64,000 nt of DNA from NCBI RefSeq assembly GCF_030519475.1, contig NZ_JAUMKD010000004.1, forward strand, positions 18,501 through 82,500, in the 5' to 3' direction. The notes under the pieces were generated by a model, which was given only the letters and a program-made list of their open reading frames with translations, was not told the DNA's origin and searched no databases. The translations under genes were made by a program, and so were the position numbers. Shown piece after piece: positions 16,057-24,056 of the stretch (position 1 is the first letter of the stretch; every line of letters begins with the position of its first letter). Source of the stretch: Micromonospora sp. C28SCA-DRY-2. GTDB taxonomy: Bacteria; Actinomycetota; Actinomycetes; Mycobacteriales; Micromonosporaceae.

Positions 16057-17199
16057 ATGACGGACCGTGTCGAGCGGGTGGCACCGCCGAGCGCCGGCCG
16101 GGTGCTCAAGCCCCGGGCCTGGGTGGCGCCGGTACGGGCGATGGCCCGCCGCCGCAGCGCCGACGACTCCCGGGACACCGCCCCGCCCAGCGGCCCCGGC
16201 CGCAGCGCCGTGGTCGACTGCGCGCTCTACGTCGACGGCCGGCGGCAGCCCGGCGACTGGGACTACGCCGAGGCGCTCCACGCCGCCCGCGAGGCGGAGC
16301 ACGGCTTCGTCTGGCTCGGCCTGCACGAACCGTCGCTGGACGAGATGACCGCCATCGCCGCCACCTACGGGCTGCACGAGCTGGCGGTCGAGGACGCGGT
16401 CAAGGCCCAGCAGCGTCCCAAGCTGGAGCTCTTCAACGAGGTCAGCTTCCTGGTGCTGCGCACCGCCCGGTACTGCGAGCACGCCGAGCTGACCGAGACC
16501 TCCGAGGTGGTCGAGACCGGCCAGGTGATGCTCTTCATCGGGCCGAACTTCCTGGTCAGCGTCCGGCACGGGGACGCCTGCCGGCTCTCGCCCGTCCGGG
16601 CCGACCTGGAGACCAAGCAGGAACTGCTGCTCCAGGGCCCGTGGGCGGTCGCGTACGCGATCACCGACCGGGTGGTGGACCTCTACCTGGAGGTGGCCGA
16701 CCGGCTGGAGGACGACCTCGACACGCTGGAGGCCGAGGTGTTCGACCGCCAGGCCAGCGGCCGGATCCAGCGGATCTACCAGATGAAGCGGGAGCTGGTG
16801 GAGTTCAAGCGGGCGGTGACCCCGCTGCAACGGCCGCTGACGACGCTCACCTCGCAGATGAACCGGGACGTGCCCAAGGAGGTGCGCCGCTACTTCCGGG
16901 ACGTGCAGGACCACCTCAGCCGCACCGTCGAGCAGGTCAACTCCTACGACGACCTGCTCAACTCGATCCTTCAGGCGCGGCTGGCCCAGGTGACGGTCGA
17001 CCAGAACAACGACATGCGCAAGATCGCCGCATGGGCGGCCATCGCCGCGGTCTGGACCGCCATCGCCGGCATCTACGGCATGAACTTCGACGTCATGCCC
17101 GAGCTGCGGATGACGTACGGCTATCCGGTCGTGCTCGCGCTGATGCTCGCCATCTCGCTCGCGCTCTACCGCTGGTTCCGCCGCAACGGCTGGCTCTGA
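16057..17199 (+). CDS. corA: CorA-type magnesium/cobalt transporter
   Basis: A 380-residue CorA protein. The cytoplasmic domain (residues about 45-310) includes FVWLGLHEPSLDEM, LAVEDAVKAQQRPK and long helices. Two C-terminal membrane helices follow, with the signature YGMNFDVMPEL between them and a basic RWFRRNGWL tail. The protein forms pentameric channels for divalent cations in the plasma membrane. ATG 16057 follows a very strong AAGGGGGG ribosome-binding site. The N-terminal 45 residues are a Pro/Ala/Arg-rich extension common in actinobacterial CorA. The GMN filter motif is intact. Confidence 0.95.
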   Translation: MTDRVERVAPPSAGRVLKPRAWVAPVRAMARRRSADDSRDTAPPSGPGRSAVVDCALYVDGRRQPGDWDYAEALHAAREAEHGFVWLGLHEPSLDEMTAIAATYGLHELAVEDAVKAQQRPKLELFNEVSFLVLRTARYCEHAELTETSEVVETGQVMLFIGPNFLVSVRHGDACRLSPVRADLETKQELLLQGPWAVAYAITDRVVDLYLEVADRLEDDLDTLEAEVFDRQASGRIQRIYQMKRELVEFKRAVTPLQRPLTTLTSQMNRDVPKEVRRYFRDVQDHLSRTVEQVNSYDDLLNSILQARLAQVTVDQNNDMRKIAAWAAIAAVWTAIAGIYGMNFDVMPELRMTYGYPVVLALMLAISLALYRWFRRNGWL

Positions 17200-17348
17200 C
17201 CGCCCGCCGTCGGGCCTCGCCTGCCCGACGCGCGCCCGCCGTAAGCCGGGCCCGGGGCCCGGACGCGGAAGCGCCGGCGTCACGGGGTGACCCCCGCCTC
17301 GCCGGCGCCTCCCGCGGCCCTCCGGTCCGCAGCGCCCTGACCCGCGGG

Positions 17349-18110
17349 TCAGCGGCGCCCGTTGGTCCGGGCGGTGTTCTTGCCCAGCGCCTTGCTCAGG
17401 TCGTCCGCCGGCCGGCCGGAGACGTCCCGGGCACCCTCGGCCACCGAGGGGACCTTCTCGGTCGCCTGGATGGTCGGCTGCACCCCGGGCGAGGTGGTGG
17501 AGGCGCTGTCGCCGCCGGCCACCGCCGAGCTGCCGGCCCCGGTCGGGCCGCCGGCCACGCCCGAGCCGCTGGACATGGTGGACGCGTCGGTCACCCCGCT
17601 GCCGCCGCCGGAGCGGGTCTTCACCTCGATGGTGTCGACCTCGTCGCGCATCGGCTCCAGCGTGCGGGTCGGGTCGTACTCGGCCCACTCCTGCTGTTCC
17701 CGGCGCCGACGCATGGCCATCGCGCCGGCCAGGCCCGCCACCGCGCCCGCGGCGAGCAGACCGGTCATCATGGACCCGCGACGGCGGGGCTGCTTCTTCT
17801 TTCCAGTGATCCGCATGTTCTTCGCCTTGGCCTTCCTGGTCATCGAGCCCGCCTGGCCGGCACCGTCACGAGCGACCGCCGCCAGCGGCGCGAGCGTGGT
17901 GAGCGTGGTCCCCCAGCCGGTCGCGGCCCGGTCACGCACCTTCGCCGCCGTCGGCGCGACGAAGCCCCGGGCCGCCTGGACCCGCGGGCCGACGCTCGCG
18001 CCGGCGCCCTTCGCGGCATGGTTGGCCGCCTGCATCAGGTGGCTGATGCTCTGGTTCAGCTCGGCCCTGGCGAGCTGCCCCTGGGACTTACGCCGCCCGA
18101 TTCCAAACAC
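17349..18110 (-). CDS. Single-pass membrane protein with Ser/Gly-rich tail, unknown function
   Basis: GTG 18110 is chosen because AGGAGGT stands six bases before it. The 253-residue product begins VFGIGRRKSQGQLARAELNQ, a helical region that looks like phasin-type or apolipoprotein-type amphipathic segments. A basic patch (KKKQPRRRG) leads into one membrane helix (MMTGLLAAGAVAGLAGAMAM), then RRRREQQEWAEYDP and a low-complexity Ser/Gly/Thr region. Topology suggests a cytoplasmic tail by the positive-inside rule. I do not recognise the family. It is divergent from the cyclophilin gene with a 117-bp gap. Confidence 0.75.
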   Translation of the reverse strand: MFGIGRRKSQGQLARAELNQSISHLMQAANHAAKGAGASVGPRVQAARGFVAPTAAKVRDRAATGWGTTLTTLAPLAAVARDGAGQAGSMTRKAKAKNMRITGKKKQPRRRGSMMTGLLAAGAVAGLAGAMAMRRRREQQEWAEYDPTRTLEPMRDEVDTIEVKTRSGGGSGVTDASTMSSGSGVAGGPTGAGSSAVAGGDSASTTSPGVQPTIQATEKVPSVAEGARDVSGRPADDLSKALGKNTARTNGRR

Positions 18111-18227
18111 GGTCCCACCTCCTGGGAGTTGTTCCTCCGTCATCCTCCACCTTCGGATGCCTCCGCATGGCCAGATCGGGCACATGGGAGGATCCGCATG
18201 GAACTGACCGACAAGTGAGGAGTACCC

Positions 18228-18758
18228 GTGGCCGAGGCTGTCTACGCCACCCTGCACACCAACGCCGGCCCGATCCGGCTGGAGCTCTTCCCCAACCACG
18301 CGCCGAAGACCGTCCGCAACTTCGTCGAGCTGGCCCAGGGCAAGCGCGAATACATCGACCCGCGTACCGGCCAGCCGGGCAGCGGTCCGTACTACGACGG
18401 CACCATCTCGCACCGGGTGATCGCCGGTTTCATGATCCAGATGGGCGACCCGACCGGCACCGGTCGCGGCGGGCCGGGCTACAAGTTCGCCGACGAGTTC
18501 CACCCGGAGCTGCGCTTCGACCGGCCGTACCTGCTGGCGATGGCGAACGCCGGGCCGGGCACCAACGGCTCGCAGTTCTTCATCACCGTCTCGCCGACGC
18601 CGCACCTGAACAACCGGCACACCATCTTCGGCCAGGTCGCCGACGAGGCGTCGGCGAAGGTCGTGGACACCATCGCCAACACCCCGACCGGTCCGAGCGA
18701 CCGGCCGCTGCAGGACGTGGTCATCGAGCGGGTCGAGATCGAGGGCGGCGAGGGCTGA
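18228..18758 (+). CDS. Cyclophilin-type peptidyl-prolyl cis-trans isomerase
   Basis: A 176-residue cytoplasmic cyclophilin started by GTG 18228 after TGAGGAG. Catalytic-site residues are in place: Arg in ISHRVIAGFMIQMGDP (with Phe, Met and Gln), the loop GTGRGGPGYKFADEF, NGSQFFIT and NRHTIFG. The position of the human CypA tryptophan (W121) is His (TPHLNNRH), as in many bacterial enzymes, which predicts low cyclosporin affinity. It would catalyse prolyl isomerisation during protein folding. It is followed closely by a rhomboid gene on the same strand. Confidence 0.95.
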   Translation: MAEAVYATLHTNAGPIRLELFPNHAPKTVRNFVELAQGKREYIDPRTGQPGSGPYYDGTISHRVIAGFMIQMGDPTGTGRGGPGYKFADEFHPELRFDRPYLLAMANAGPGTNGSQFFITVSPTPHLNNRHTIFGQVADEASAKVVDTIANTPTGPSDRPLQDVVIERVEIEGGEG

Positions 18759-18783
18759 GCCCCGGCGAGGTACCTTTGCTCGC

Positions 18784-18843
18784 ATGACTGAGCGCTCCGG
18801 AGGGCGGGGCCGGACGGGCCCGGACGGAAGGTCGGCGCGGTGA
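18784..18843 (+). CDS. Possible 19-residue leader ORF before the rhomboid gene
   Basis: ATG 18784 to TGA 18843 encodes MTERSGGRGRTGPDGRSAR. Its TGA overlaps the GTG start of the rhomboid gene (GTGA), a typical translational-coupling arrangement. There is no strong ribosome-binding site of its own, and the composition is Arg/Gly-rich, so it could be chance. Confidence 0.25.
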   Translation: MTERSGGRGRTGPDGRSAR

Positions 18844-19751
18844 GCGAGTCGCCACCGACCACCCCGGTCTGCTACCGGCACCCGGGCCGGCAGACCTACG
18901 TCCGGTGCACCCGCTGCGACCGGCCGATCTGCCCGGACTGCATGCGGGAGGCGTCGGTCGGGCACCAGTGCCCGGAGTGCGTCAACGAGGGACGCCGTAG
19001 CGTGCGGCCGGCGCGTACCGCCTTCGGTGGCGGTGCCGCCGGCCGGCACGGCTACGTGACCAAGGCGCTGATCGCGCTGAACGTGCTGCTGATGCTGCTC
19101 TCCATCGCCTCCGACCGGGGCGGGGACGCCGCCCTCGGCGGTTCCGGCTTCGGTGGCCTGCTGGGCGGCAGCACCCCGCTCACCGACTGGGGTTCGGTGC
19201 TGGGCGGGGCGATCTTCCCGGACGGCACGGTCGGCGGCATCGCCGAGGGCCAGTGGTACCGCCTGCTCACCGCGATGTTTCTGCACTTCGGCGTGGTCCA
19301 CCTGCTGCTGAACATGTGGGCGCTCTGGGTGCTCGGCCGGTCGCTGGAGGCCAACCTCGGGCCGCTGCGCTTCCTGTCGCTCTACCTGGTCGCCGGGTTC
19401 GGCGGGAACGTCGCCGCCTACCTGTTCAGCGAGCCGAACGTGACCACCGCCGGCGCCTCCACGGCCATCTTCGGGCTCTTCGCCGCGCTCATCGTGATCG
19501 AACGCAAGATGGGCCGGGACATCTCCCAGGTCATCCCGATCCTGGTGATCAACCTGGTCTTCACGCTGACGGTGCCGGGCATCTCCATCCCGGGGCACCT
19601 GGGCGGCCTGGTGGTCGGCGCGGCGATGGCGCTGGTGCTGGCGTACGCCCCGCGGTCGCGGCGCTCGCTGGTGCAACTCGCCGGCGGCGCGATCCTGGTG
19701 CTGGCGCTGCTCGGCCTGGCGCTGGTCCGCACCGCCGCCCTGGTCGGCTGA
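18840..19751 (+). CDS. Rhomboid-family intramembrane serine protease with N-terminal zinc-binding motif
   Basis: A 303-residue protein. The N-terminus has a B-box-like Cys/His cluster (CYRHPGRQTYVRCTRCDRPI, CPDC, GHQCPEC), then a linker. About seven membrane helices follow, including HFGVVHLLLNMWALWVLGRS. The catalytic dyad is Ser207 in GASTAIFG and His253 in GHLGGLVVG. It would cleave transmembrane helices of other proteins. GTG 18840 is the start, with GGAAGG upstream. The zinc cluster plus rhomboid layout is common in actinobacteria. Its substrates are unknown; the cyclophilin neighbour does not indicate one. Confidence 0.94.
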   Translation: MSESPPTTPVCYRHPGRQTYVRCTRCDRPICPDCMREASVGHQCPECVNEGRRSVRPARTAFGGGAAGRHGYVTKALIALNVLLMLLSIASDRGGDAALGGSGFGGLLGGSTPLTDWGSVLGGAIFPDGTVGGIAEGQWYRLLTAMFLHFGVVHLLLNMWALWVLGRSLEANLGPLRFLSLYLVAGFGGNVAAYLFSEPNVTTAGASTAIFGLFAALIVIERKMGRDISQVIPILVINLVFTLTVPGISIPGHLGGLVVGAAMALVLAYAPRSRRSLVQLAGGAILVLALLGLALVRTAALVG

Positions 19752-19794
19752 CCGGCGGCTCGGCCCGCCACGCCACCTCGGCCCGGCGGGCGGA

Positions 19795-19843
19795 CGCGGG
19801 CCGCTCGGCCGGCGGGTGGATCGCGGACCGCTCAGCCGGCGGG
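19795..19843. repeat. 22-bp direct repeat spanning the PH-domain gene stop codon
   Basis: Two 22-bp copies (19795-19816 and 19822-19843, 27 bp apart) differ at only two positions. The second overlaps the stop codon of the minus-strand PH-domain gene; in the first copy the stop triplet has become CGA (minus-strand reading). A weaker third copy is visible near 19780. Confidence 0.7.
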
Positions 19844-20257
19844 GCGGGCGGCGCGCAGCGCCTCGGCCACCTCGGCCGGCTCGGCGCCCAGGTCGGAGCG
19901 GCCGAACAGGTGCAGCGACTCGCCGGCGTCGATCTCCAGCACCTCGTTGGCCAGGCCCAGCCGGCCCCGGCGAGCTACGGTGATCGCCTCCACCGCGGCC
20001 CAGGGCAGCCGGCGGTGCCCGGCATAACCCTGGATCACCGTGACGCCCTCCGGGTCGACGGCGAGCCGGACCGGGGCGACCACGTCGCGCAGCGCCCAGC
20101 CGAGCAGCCCGGCCGCGGCCAGCCCGGCGAGCACCAGTTGGACCGGGTCACCCCCGGCGAGGAGCAGCCCGAGCGCCACCAGCGCGAGCGCGCCGACGGC
20201 CTTCAGCGCCGGTAGCGCGGCGGGCACCCGCCACTGCCCGGAGGACTCTGCTGGCAT
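19832..20257 (-). CDS. PH domain-containing membrane protein
   Basis: ATG 20257 starts a 141-residue protein with two membrane helices (ALPALKAVGALALVALGLLL and VLAGLAAAGLLGWALRD) and a C-terminal bacterial PH-like domain (RLAVDPEGVTVIQGYAGHRR, LPWAAVEAITVARRG, LHLFGRSDL). Proteins of this type are small membrane proteins of unknown role. The gene is divergent from the thiolase gene, and its 3' end lies in the direct repeat described separately. A longer start at 20329 is possible but would fill the divergent promoter region. Confidence 0.8.
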   Translation of the reverse strand: MPAESSGQWRVPAALPALKAVGALALVALGLLLAGGDPVQLVLAGLAAAGLLGWALRDVVAPVRLAVDPEGVTVIQGYAGHRRLPWAAVEAITVARRGRLGLANEVLEIDAGESLHLFGRSDLGAEPAEVAEALRAARPAG

Positions 20258-20346
20258 GCGCCCAGCATGCCAGCGCACCCGGGGGCGGACGACCACCGCA
20301 CCGAGGACGTAGACTCGGGACCGAGCCAAGTTACCGGGGAGTAGAC

Positions 20347-21519
20347 ATGAGTGACGCGGTTATCGTCGGCGCCGTACGCACCCCGGTGGGGCGACGCAAG
20401 GGCAGCCTGGCCACGGTGCACCCGGTGGACCTGTCGGCGCACGTGCTGCGCGCCCTGGCCGAGCGCACCGGCATCGACCCGGGGCAGGTCGACGACGTGG
20501 TCTGGGGCTGCGTGTCGCAGGTCGGCGAGCAGTCCTGGAACATCGCCCGCAACGGCGTGCTGGCCGCCGGCTGGCCGGAGTCGGTGCCCGGCACCACGCT
20601 CGACCGGCAGTGCGGCTCCAGCCAGCAGGCGCTGCACTTCGCCGCGGCCACCGTGCTCTCCGGTCAGGCCGACCTGGTGGTCGCCGGTGGCGTCGAGTCG
20701 ATGACCCGGGTGCCGATGGGCTCCAGCGTGGCCGGCGGGATGCCCTTCAGCGACCAGGTGCGCGACCGCTACCGGGGCGTGGAGGGCTTCGCCGACGAGT
20801 CCCCGCTGCCGTTCAACCAGGGCGTCGGGGCCGAGCTGATCGCCCAGCGCTGGCGCTTCTCCCGCACCCAGCTCGACGAGTACGCGCTGGCCAGCCACGA
20901 GAAGGCGGCCGCCGCGCAGGACGCCGGCGCGTTCGACGCCGAACTCGCCCCGGTGGCCCTGGCCGACGGTGGCAAGTTCGCCGCCGACGAGGGCATCCGG
21001 CGGGACACCTCGCTGGCCAAGCTCGGCGAGCTGGCCACCCCGTTCCGGCCCGACGGCGTGGTCACCGCCGGCTCCGCCTCGCAGATCTCCGACGGCGCGG
21101 CGGCGCTGGCGGTCACCACCTCCGAGTGGGCCAGCCGGCACGGCCTGCGCCCGCTGGCCCGGATCCACACCGCCGTGGTCGCCGCCGACGACCCGGTCAC
21201 CATGCTCACCGCGCCGATCCCGGCCACCGCGAAGGCGCTGCGCCGCGCCGGGCTGGGCATCGAGGAGATCGGGGTGTACGAGGTGAACGAGGCGTTCGCC
21301 CCGGTGCCGCTGGCCTGGCTGGCGGAGACCGAGGCCGACCCGGAGCGGCTGAACCCGCGCGGCGGCGCGATCGCGCTGGGCCACCCGCTGGGCGCGTCCG
21401 GCGCCCGGATCATGACCACGATGCTCGCCCACATGCGCGACAACGGCATCCGCTACGGCCTGCAGACGATGTGCGAGGGCGGCGGCATGGCCAACGCCAC
21501 CATCGTCGAGCTGCTCTGA
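20347..21519 (+). CDS. Acetyl-CoA C-acyltransferase (thiolase)
   Basis: A 390-residue thiolase. Acyl-accepting Cys89 lies in DRQCGSSQQALHFAA, the NEAFA motif is in VYEVNEAFAPVPLAWL, and the base pair is His346 in LGHPLGASGAR and Cys376 in MCEGGGMANA. It catalyses either condensation of two acetyl-CoA or the last step of beta-oxidation; the sequence alone does not decide which. It starts at ATG 20347 after GGGGAG. There are no fatty-acid oxidation genes beside it. All catalytic residues are present. Confidence 0.95.
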   Translation: MSDAVIVGAVRTPVGRRKGSLATVHPVDLSAHVLRALAERTGIDPGQVDDVVWGCVSQVGEQSWNIARNGVLAAGWPESVPGTTLDRQCGSSQQALHFAAATVLSGQADLVVAGGVESMTRVPMGSSVAGGMPFSDQVRDRYRGVEGFADESPLPFNQGVGAELIAQRWRFSRTQLDEYALASHEKAAAAQDAGAFDAELAPVALADGGKFAADEGIRRDTSLAKLGELATPFRPDGVVTAGSASQISDGAAALAVTTSEWASRHGLRPLARIHTAVVAADDPVTMLTAPIPATAKALRRAGLGIEEIGVYEVNEAFAPVPLAWLAETEADPERLNPRGGAIALGHPLGASGARIMTTMLAHMRDNGIRYGLQTMCEGGGMANATIVELL

Positions 21520-21731
21520 CCCCACCGTCCCGGCCGGCCGCCCGATCCGGCGGCCGGCCCGGCGCACTCCCGGTCGGGCGACAGCGGGACGCGGCCTGAC
21601 CGGACGGCGACCACGGGTACGAACTGGACAGTGGCCGGTCGGGCGGGGATGATCCGAACGCGGCGTGCGGGAGCGGGTGCCGACCCGCCGGTTCCGCCGC
21701 CTTCCCGCCCCGTCGTCAGATCGGGAGACCC

Positions 21732-22652
21732 TTGACGCTCCTCGCCAGCCGGCTCGCCCTGCGCCGTGCCGCCCGACGGGTCCTCGCCGTGGCCGCGGTG
21801 GCCACGCTGCTCGCCGGCGCCGCCGTGGTCGACCGGCCCGCCCCGGCCACCGCCGCCGGCTACACCGGCCCGCACCCGGGCACCTTCACCGGCCTGGGCT
21901 TCGACACCTGCGCGGCACCGTCGAACGCGGCGATGAAGGCCTGGCTCCAGTCGCCGTACCGGGCGGTGGGCATCTACATCGGCGGGGTCAACCGGGGCTG
22001 CGCCCAGGCCAACCTGACCAAGGAGTGGGTCAGCACCCAGCAGGCCGCCGGCTGGCGGTTCTTCCCGCTCTACGTCGGACTCCAGGCGCCCTGCTCCAGC
22101 TACCAGCGCCGGATCGACCCCGCCCGGGCCGCGACCCAGGGCCGCGAGGCGGCCGACGACGCGGCGACCAGCGCGCGGAACCTCGGACTCGCGGCGCGGA
22201 GCACGATCATCCTGGACCTGGAGCGCTACCCGGCCGGCGACGCCACGTGCACCGGCGCGGTCGACACCTTCGTGAGCGCCTGGACCGGCCGGCTGCACGA
22301 GCACGGGTTCCTGGCCGGCGTGTACACCTCGGTCGAGTCCGCCGGCCTCCGTGACCAGGTGGCCGCCTACGCGCGGCCCGGCTACGCCCGCCCGGATCTG
22401 ATCGACTTCGCCCGCTGGGACGGCATCCGGACGGTGTCGGACGAGGCCATTCCCGCGTCCTACTGGCCGAAGCGCCGGATGAAGCAGTACCGCGGCGACC
22501 ATCACGAGACCTGGGGCGGGGTCCGGATCAACATCGACAGCAACTATCTGGAACTCGAGCAGCCGGCGTACGCGGTCCGTACGGCGCAGCCGCAGCTGCG
22601 CAGGTACGGCACCCTGTCCGGGACGCTCCGCCGGTTGACGCCGGTGCGGTGA
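21732..22652 (+). CDS. Exported DUF1906 glycoside hydrolase-like protein
   Basis: TTG 21732 follows GGGAG at a good distance and gives a signal peptide with hydrophobic core VLAVAAVATLLAGAAVV ending at ATAAG. The mature domain shows GLGFDTCAAPSNAAMKAW, VGIYIGGVNRGC, FFPLYVGLQAPC, TIILDLERYP and GVYTSVESAG, which is the TIM-barrel pattern of DUF1906 (Rv2525c-like). It may act on cell-wall polysaccharide; the acidic pair in LDLERY is a catalytic candidate. Four cysteines suggest disulfides. The stop overlaps the GTG of a possible longer form of the next gene. Confidence 0.85.
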   Translation: MTLLASRLALRRAARRVLAVAAVATLLAGAAVVDRPAPATAAGYTGPHPGTFTGLGFDTCAAPSNAAMKAWLQSPYRAVGIYIGGVNRGCAQANLTKEWVSTQQAAGWRFFPLYVGLQAPCSSYQRRIDPARAATQGREAADDAATSARNLGLAARSTIILDLERYPAGDATCTGAVDTFVSAWTGRLHEHGFLAGVYTSVESAGLRDQVAAYARPGYARPDLIDFARWDGIRTVSDEAIPASYWPKRRMKQYRGDHHETWGGVRINIDSNYLELEQPAYAVRTAQPQLRRYGTLSGTLRRLTPVR

Positions 22653-22759
22653 CCGCCGCGGCCGCCGCCGTCGCACAGGCGGTGCGACGCGGCGTCGTGG
22701 AACTTCCAAAATCCCCCTGTGAGCCGCGTCACTGCGGGATGGCCGTCGTTGGGCAGGGC

Positions 22760-23272
22760 ATGGACGTGTTCTCCCGTACGTTCCTCCCGGCCGCCGCCGA
22801 GGCCGGACTGGCGGCGCAGACCGTCGCCCGGCACATGCCGGTCTTCCGTGGCTGCGTCGGATCCGGCGACGCGACCATCCTGGTCGGCCGGTGCAACCGT
22901 CCCGACCGCCCGATGGCCGGCGAGTACCTGCTGCTGCTGACCCACCGCCGGCTGGTCGTCACCCAGCAGACCCGGGTGCTGCACCGGCTGCGCCTGCACC
23001 TCAACACCGAACTGCGCGAGCTGAGCAACGTCACCTGGAGCCCGGACCCCCGGCTGCACTCGGTCGAACTGGCCGCCACCGCTATCGACGGGGTCCGCGA
23101 GCGGTTCGTCATCCGTACCCAGCACCCGAAGCAGGTGTGGCAGCTCGACGCCCTGCTCAACCACGCCTTCCGGACCCGGCTGCGCAGTGCCCGGGAGCGG
23201 ATCGTGGCGACCATCGGCGAGGCACCGGCCACCGCGCGACCGGCCACCCTCCGCCCCGCCACGGTCCGCTGA
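22760..23272 (+). CDS. Cytoplasmic protein with PH/GRAM-like beta domain, unknown function
   Basis: A 170-residue product from ATG 22760 (in-frame ATG 22739 and GTG 22649 are alternatives; the last overlaps the DUF1906 stop). The middle region has strands TILVGRCNR, GEYLLLLTHRRLVVTQQ, ELRELSNVTW and RERFVIRTQHPKQVWQLDAL, the order expected for a PH- or GRAM-like barrel followed by a C-terminal helix. No membrane segment. It probably shares the DUF1906 transcript. I do not know its function. Confidence 0.65.
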   Translation: MDVFSRTFLPAAAEAGLAAQTVARHMPVFRGCVGSGDATILVGRCNRPDRPMAGEYLLLLTHRRLVVTQQTRVLHRLRLHLNTELRELSNVTWSPDPRLHSVELAATAIDGVRERFVIRTQHPKQVWQLDALLNHAFRTRLRSARERIVATIGEAPATARPATLRPATVR

Positions 23273-23366
23273 GCACCGGCCGGGGCGGCCCGCCCCGGCG
23301 TCTCCTTACCGAATCCGAACATCCGCCGGCGTCCGTACCGCCGCCGGTGTCGGCAATCATGGGCCG

Positions 23367-24056
23367 GTGACCGCCGACGCCCAACCGCGCGGGCTCGTCC
23401 TCGTGGTCGAGGACGAGCCGGCCATCGCCGACCTGGTCCGGCGCTACCTCAGCCGGGACGGCTTCGGCGTACACCTGGAGCGGGACGGGATGGCGGGGCT
23501 GGCCGCCGCCCGCCGGCTGCGCCCGGTGGCCTGTGTGCTCGACATCGCGCTGCCCGGCCTGACCGGCACCGAGATCTGCCGGCGGCTGCGCGAGGCGGGC
23601 GACTGGACCCCGGTCATCTTCCTCACCGCCCGCGACGACGAGGTCGACCGGGTCGTCGGCCTGGAACTGGGCGCGGACGACTACGTCACCAAGCCGTTCA
23701 GCCCGCGCGAACTGGTCGCCCGGGTGCGGGCGGTGCTGCGCCGCACGGCCGGGCCGCCCGAGGTGGACCGGCCGCGGGTGGTCGGCCGGGTGACCCTCGA
23801 CCCGGTCCGCCGGACGGTCGCCGTCGCGGGCGCCCCGGTCCAGCTGACCAGCACCGAGTTCGACCTGCTCGCGCACCTGATGGCCCGCCCGGGCCGGGTG
23901 TTCACCCGGGAGGAGCTGCTGGCCGCGGTCTGGGGCTACGCCGCGCACGCCGGCACCCGGACCGTCGACGTGCACGTGGCGCAGGTCCGGGCCAAGCTCG
24001 GCGCGGCCAGCGTGATCCGGACCCACCGGGGCGTGGGGTACGCCGCCGATGGCTGA
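23367..24056 (+). CDS. OmpR/PhoB-type response regulator
   Basis: GTG 23367 gives 229 residues. The receiver has EDEP, phosphoacceptor Asp59 in ACVLDIALPG, Thr in FLTARDD and Lys in YVTKPFSPRE. The winged-helix effector domain follows (LTSTEFDLLAHLMARPGRVF, REELLAAVWGY, TVDVHVAQVRAKLG, IRTHRGVGYA). It is paired with the histidine kinase downstream (8-bp overlap). The lipoprotein gene that follows may be its target or accessory; that is inferred from order only. Confidence 0.95.
   Translation: MTADAQPRGLVLVVEDEPAIADLVRRYLSRDGFGVHLERDGMAGLAAARRLRPVACVLDIALPGLTGTEICRRLREAGDWTPVIFLTARDDEVDRVVGLELGADDYVTKPFSPRELVARVRAVLRRTAGPPEVDRPRVVGRVTLDPVRRTVAVAGAPVQLTSTEFDLLAHLMARPGRVFTREELLAAVWGYAAHAGTRTVDVHVAQVRAKLGAASVIRTHRGVGYAADG

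Noticed and set aside
15790..17688. A 632-codon minus-strand frame across corA
   Set aside because: Antisense shadow of corA; no domain motif, whereas corA has the GMN signature.
18198..18218. Hexapeptide ORF MELTDK ending in the cyclophilin ribosome-binding site
   Set aside because: Very short and without its own ribosome-binding site; chance occurrence is likely.
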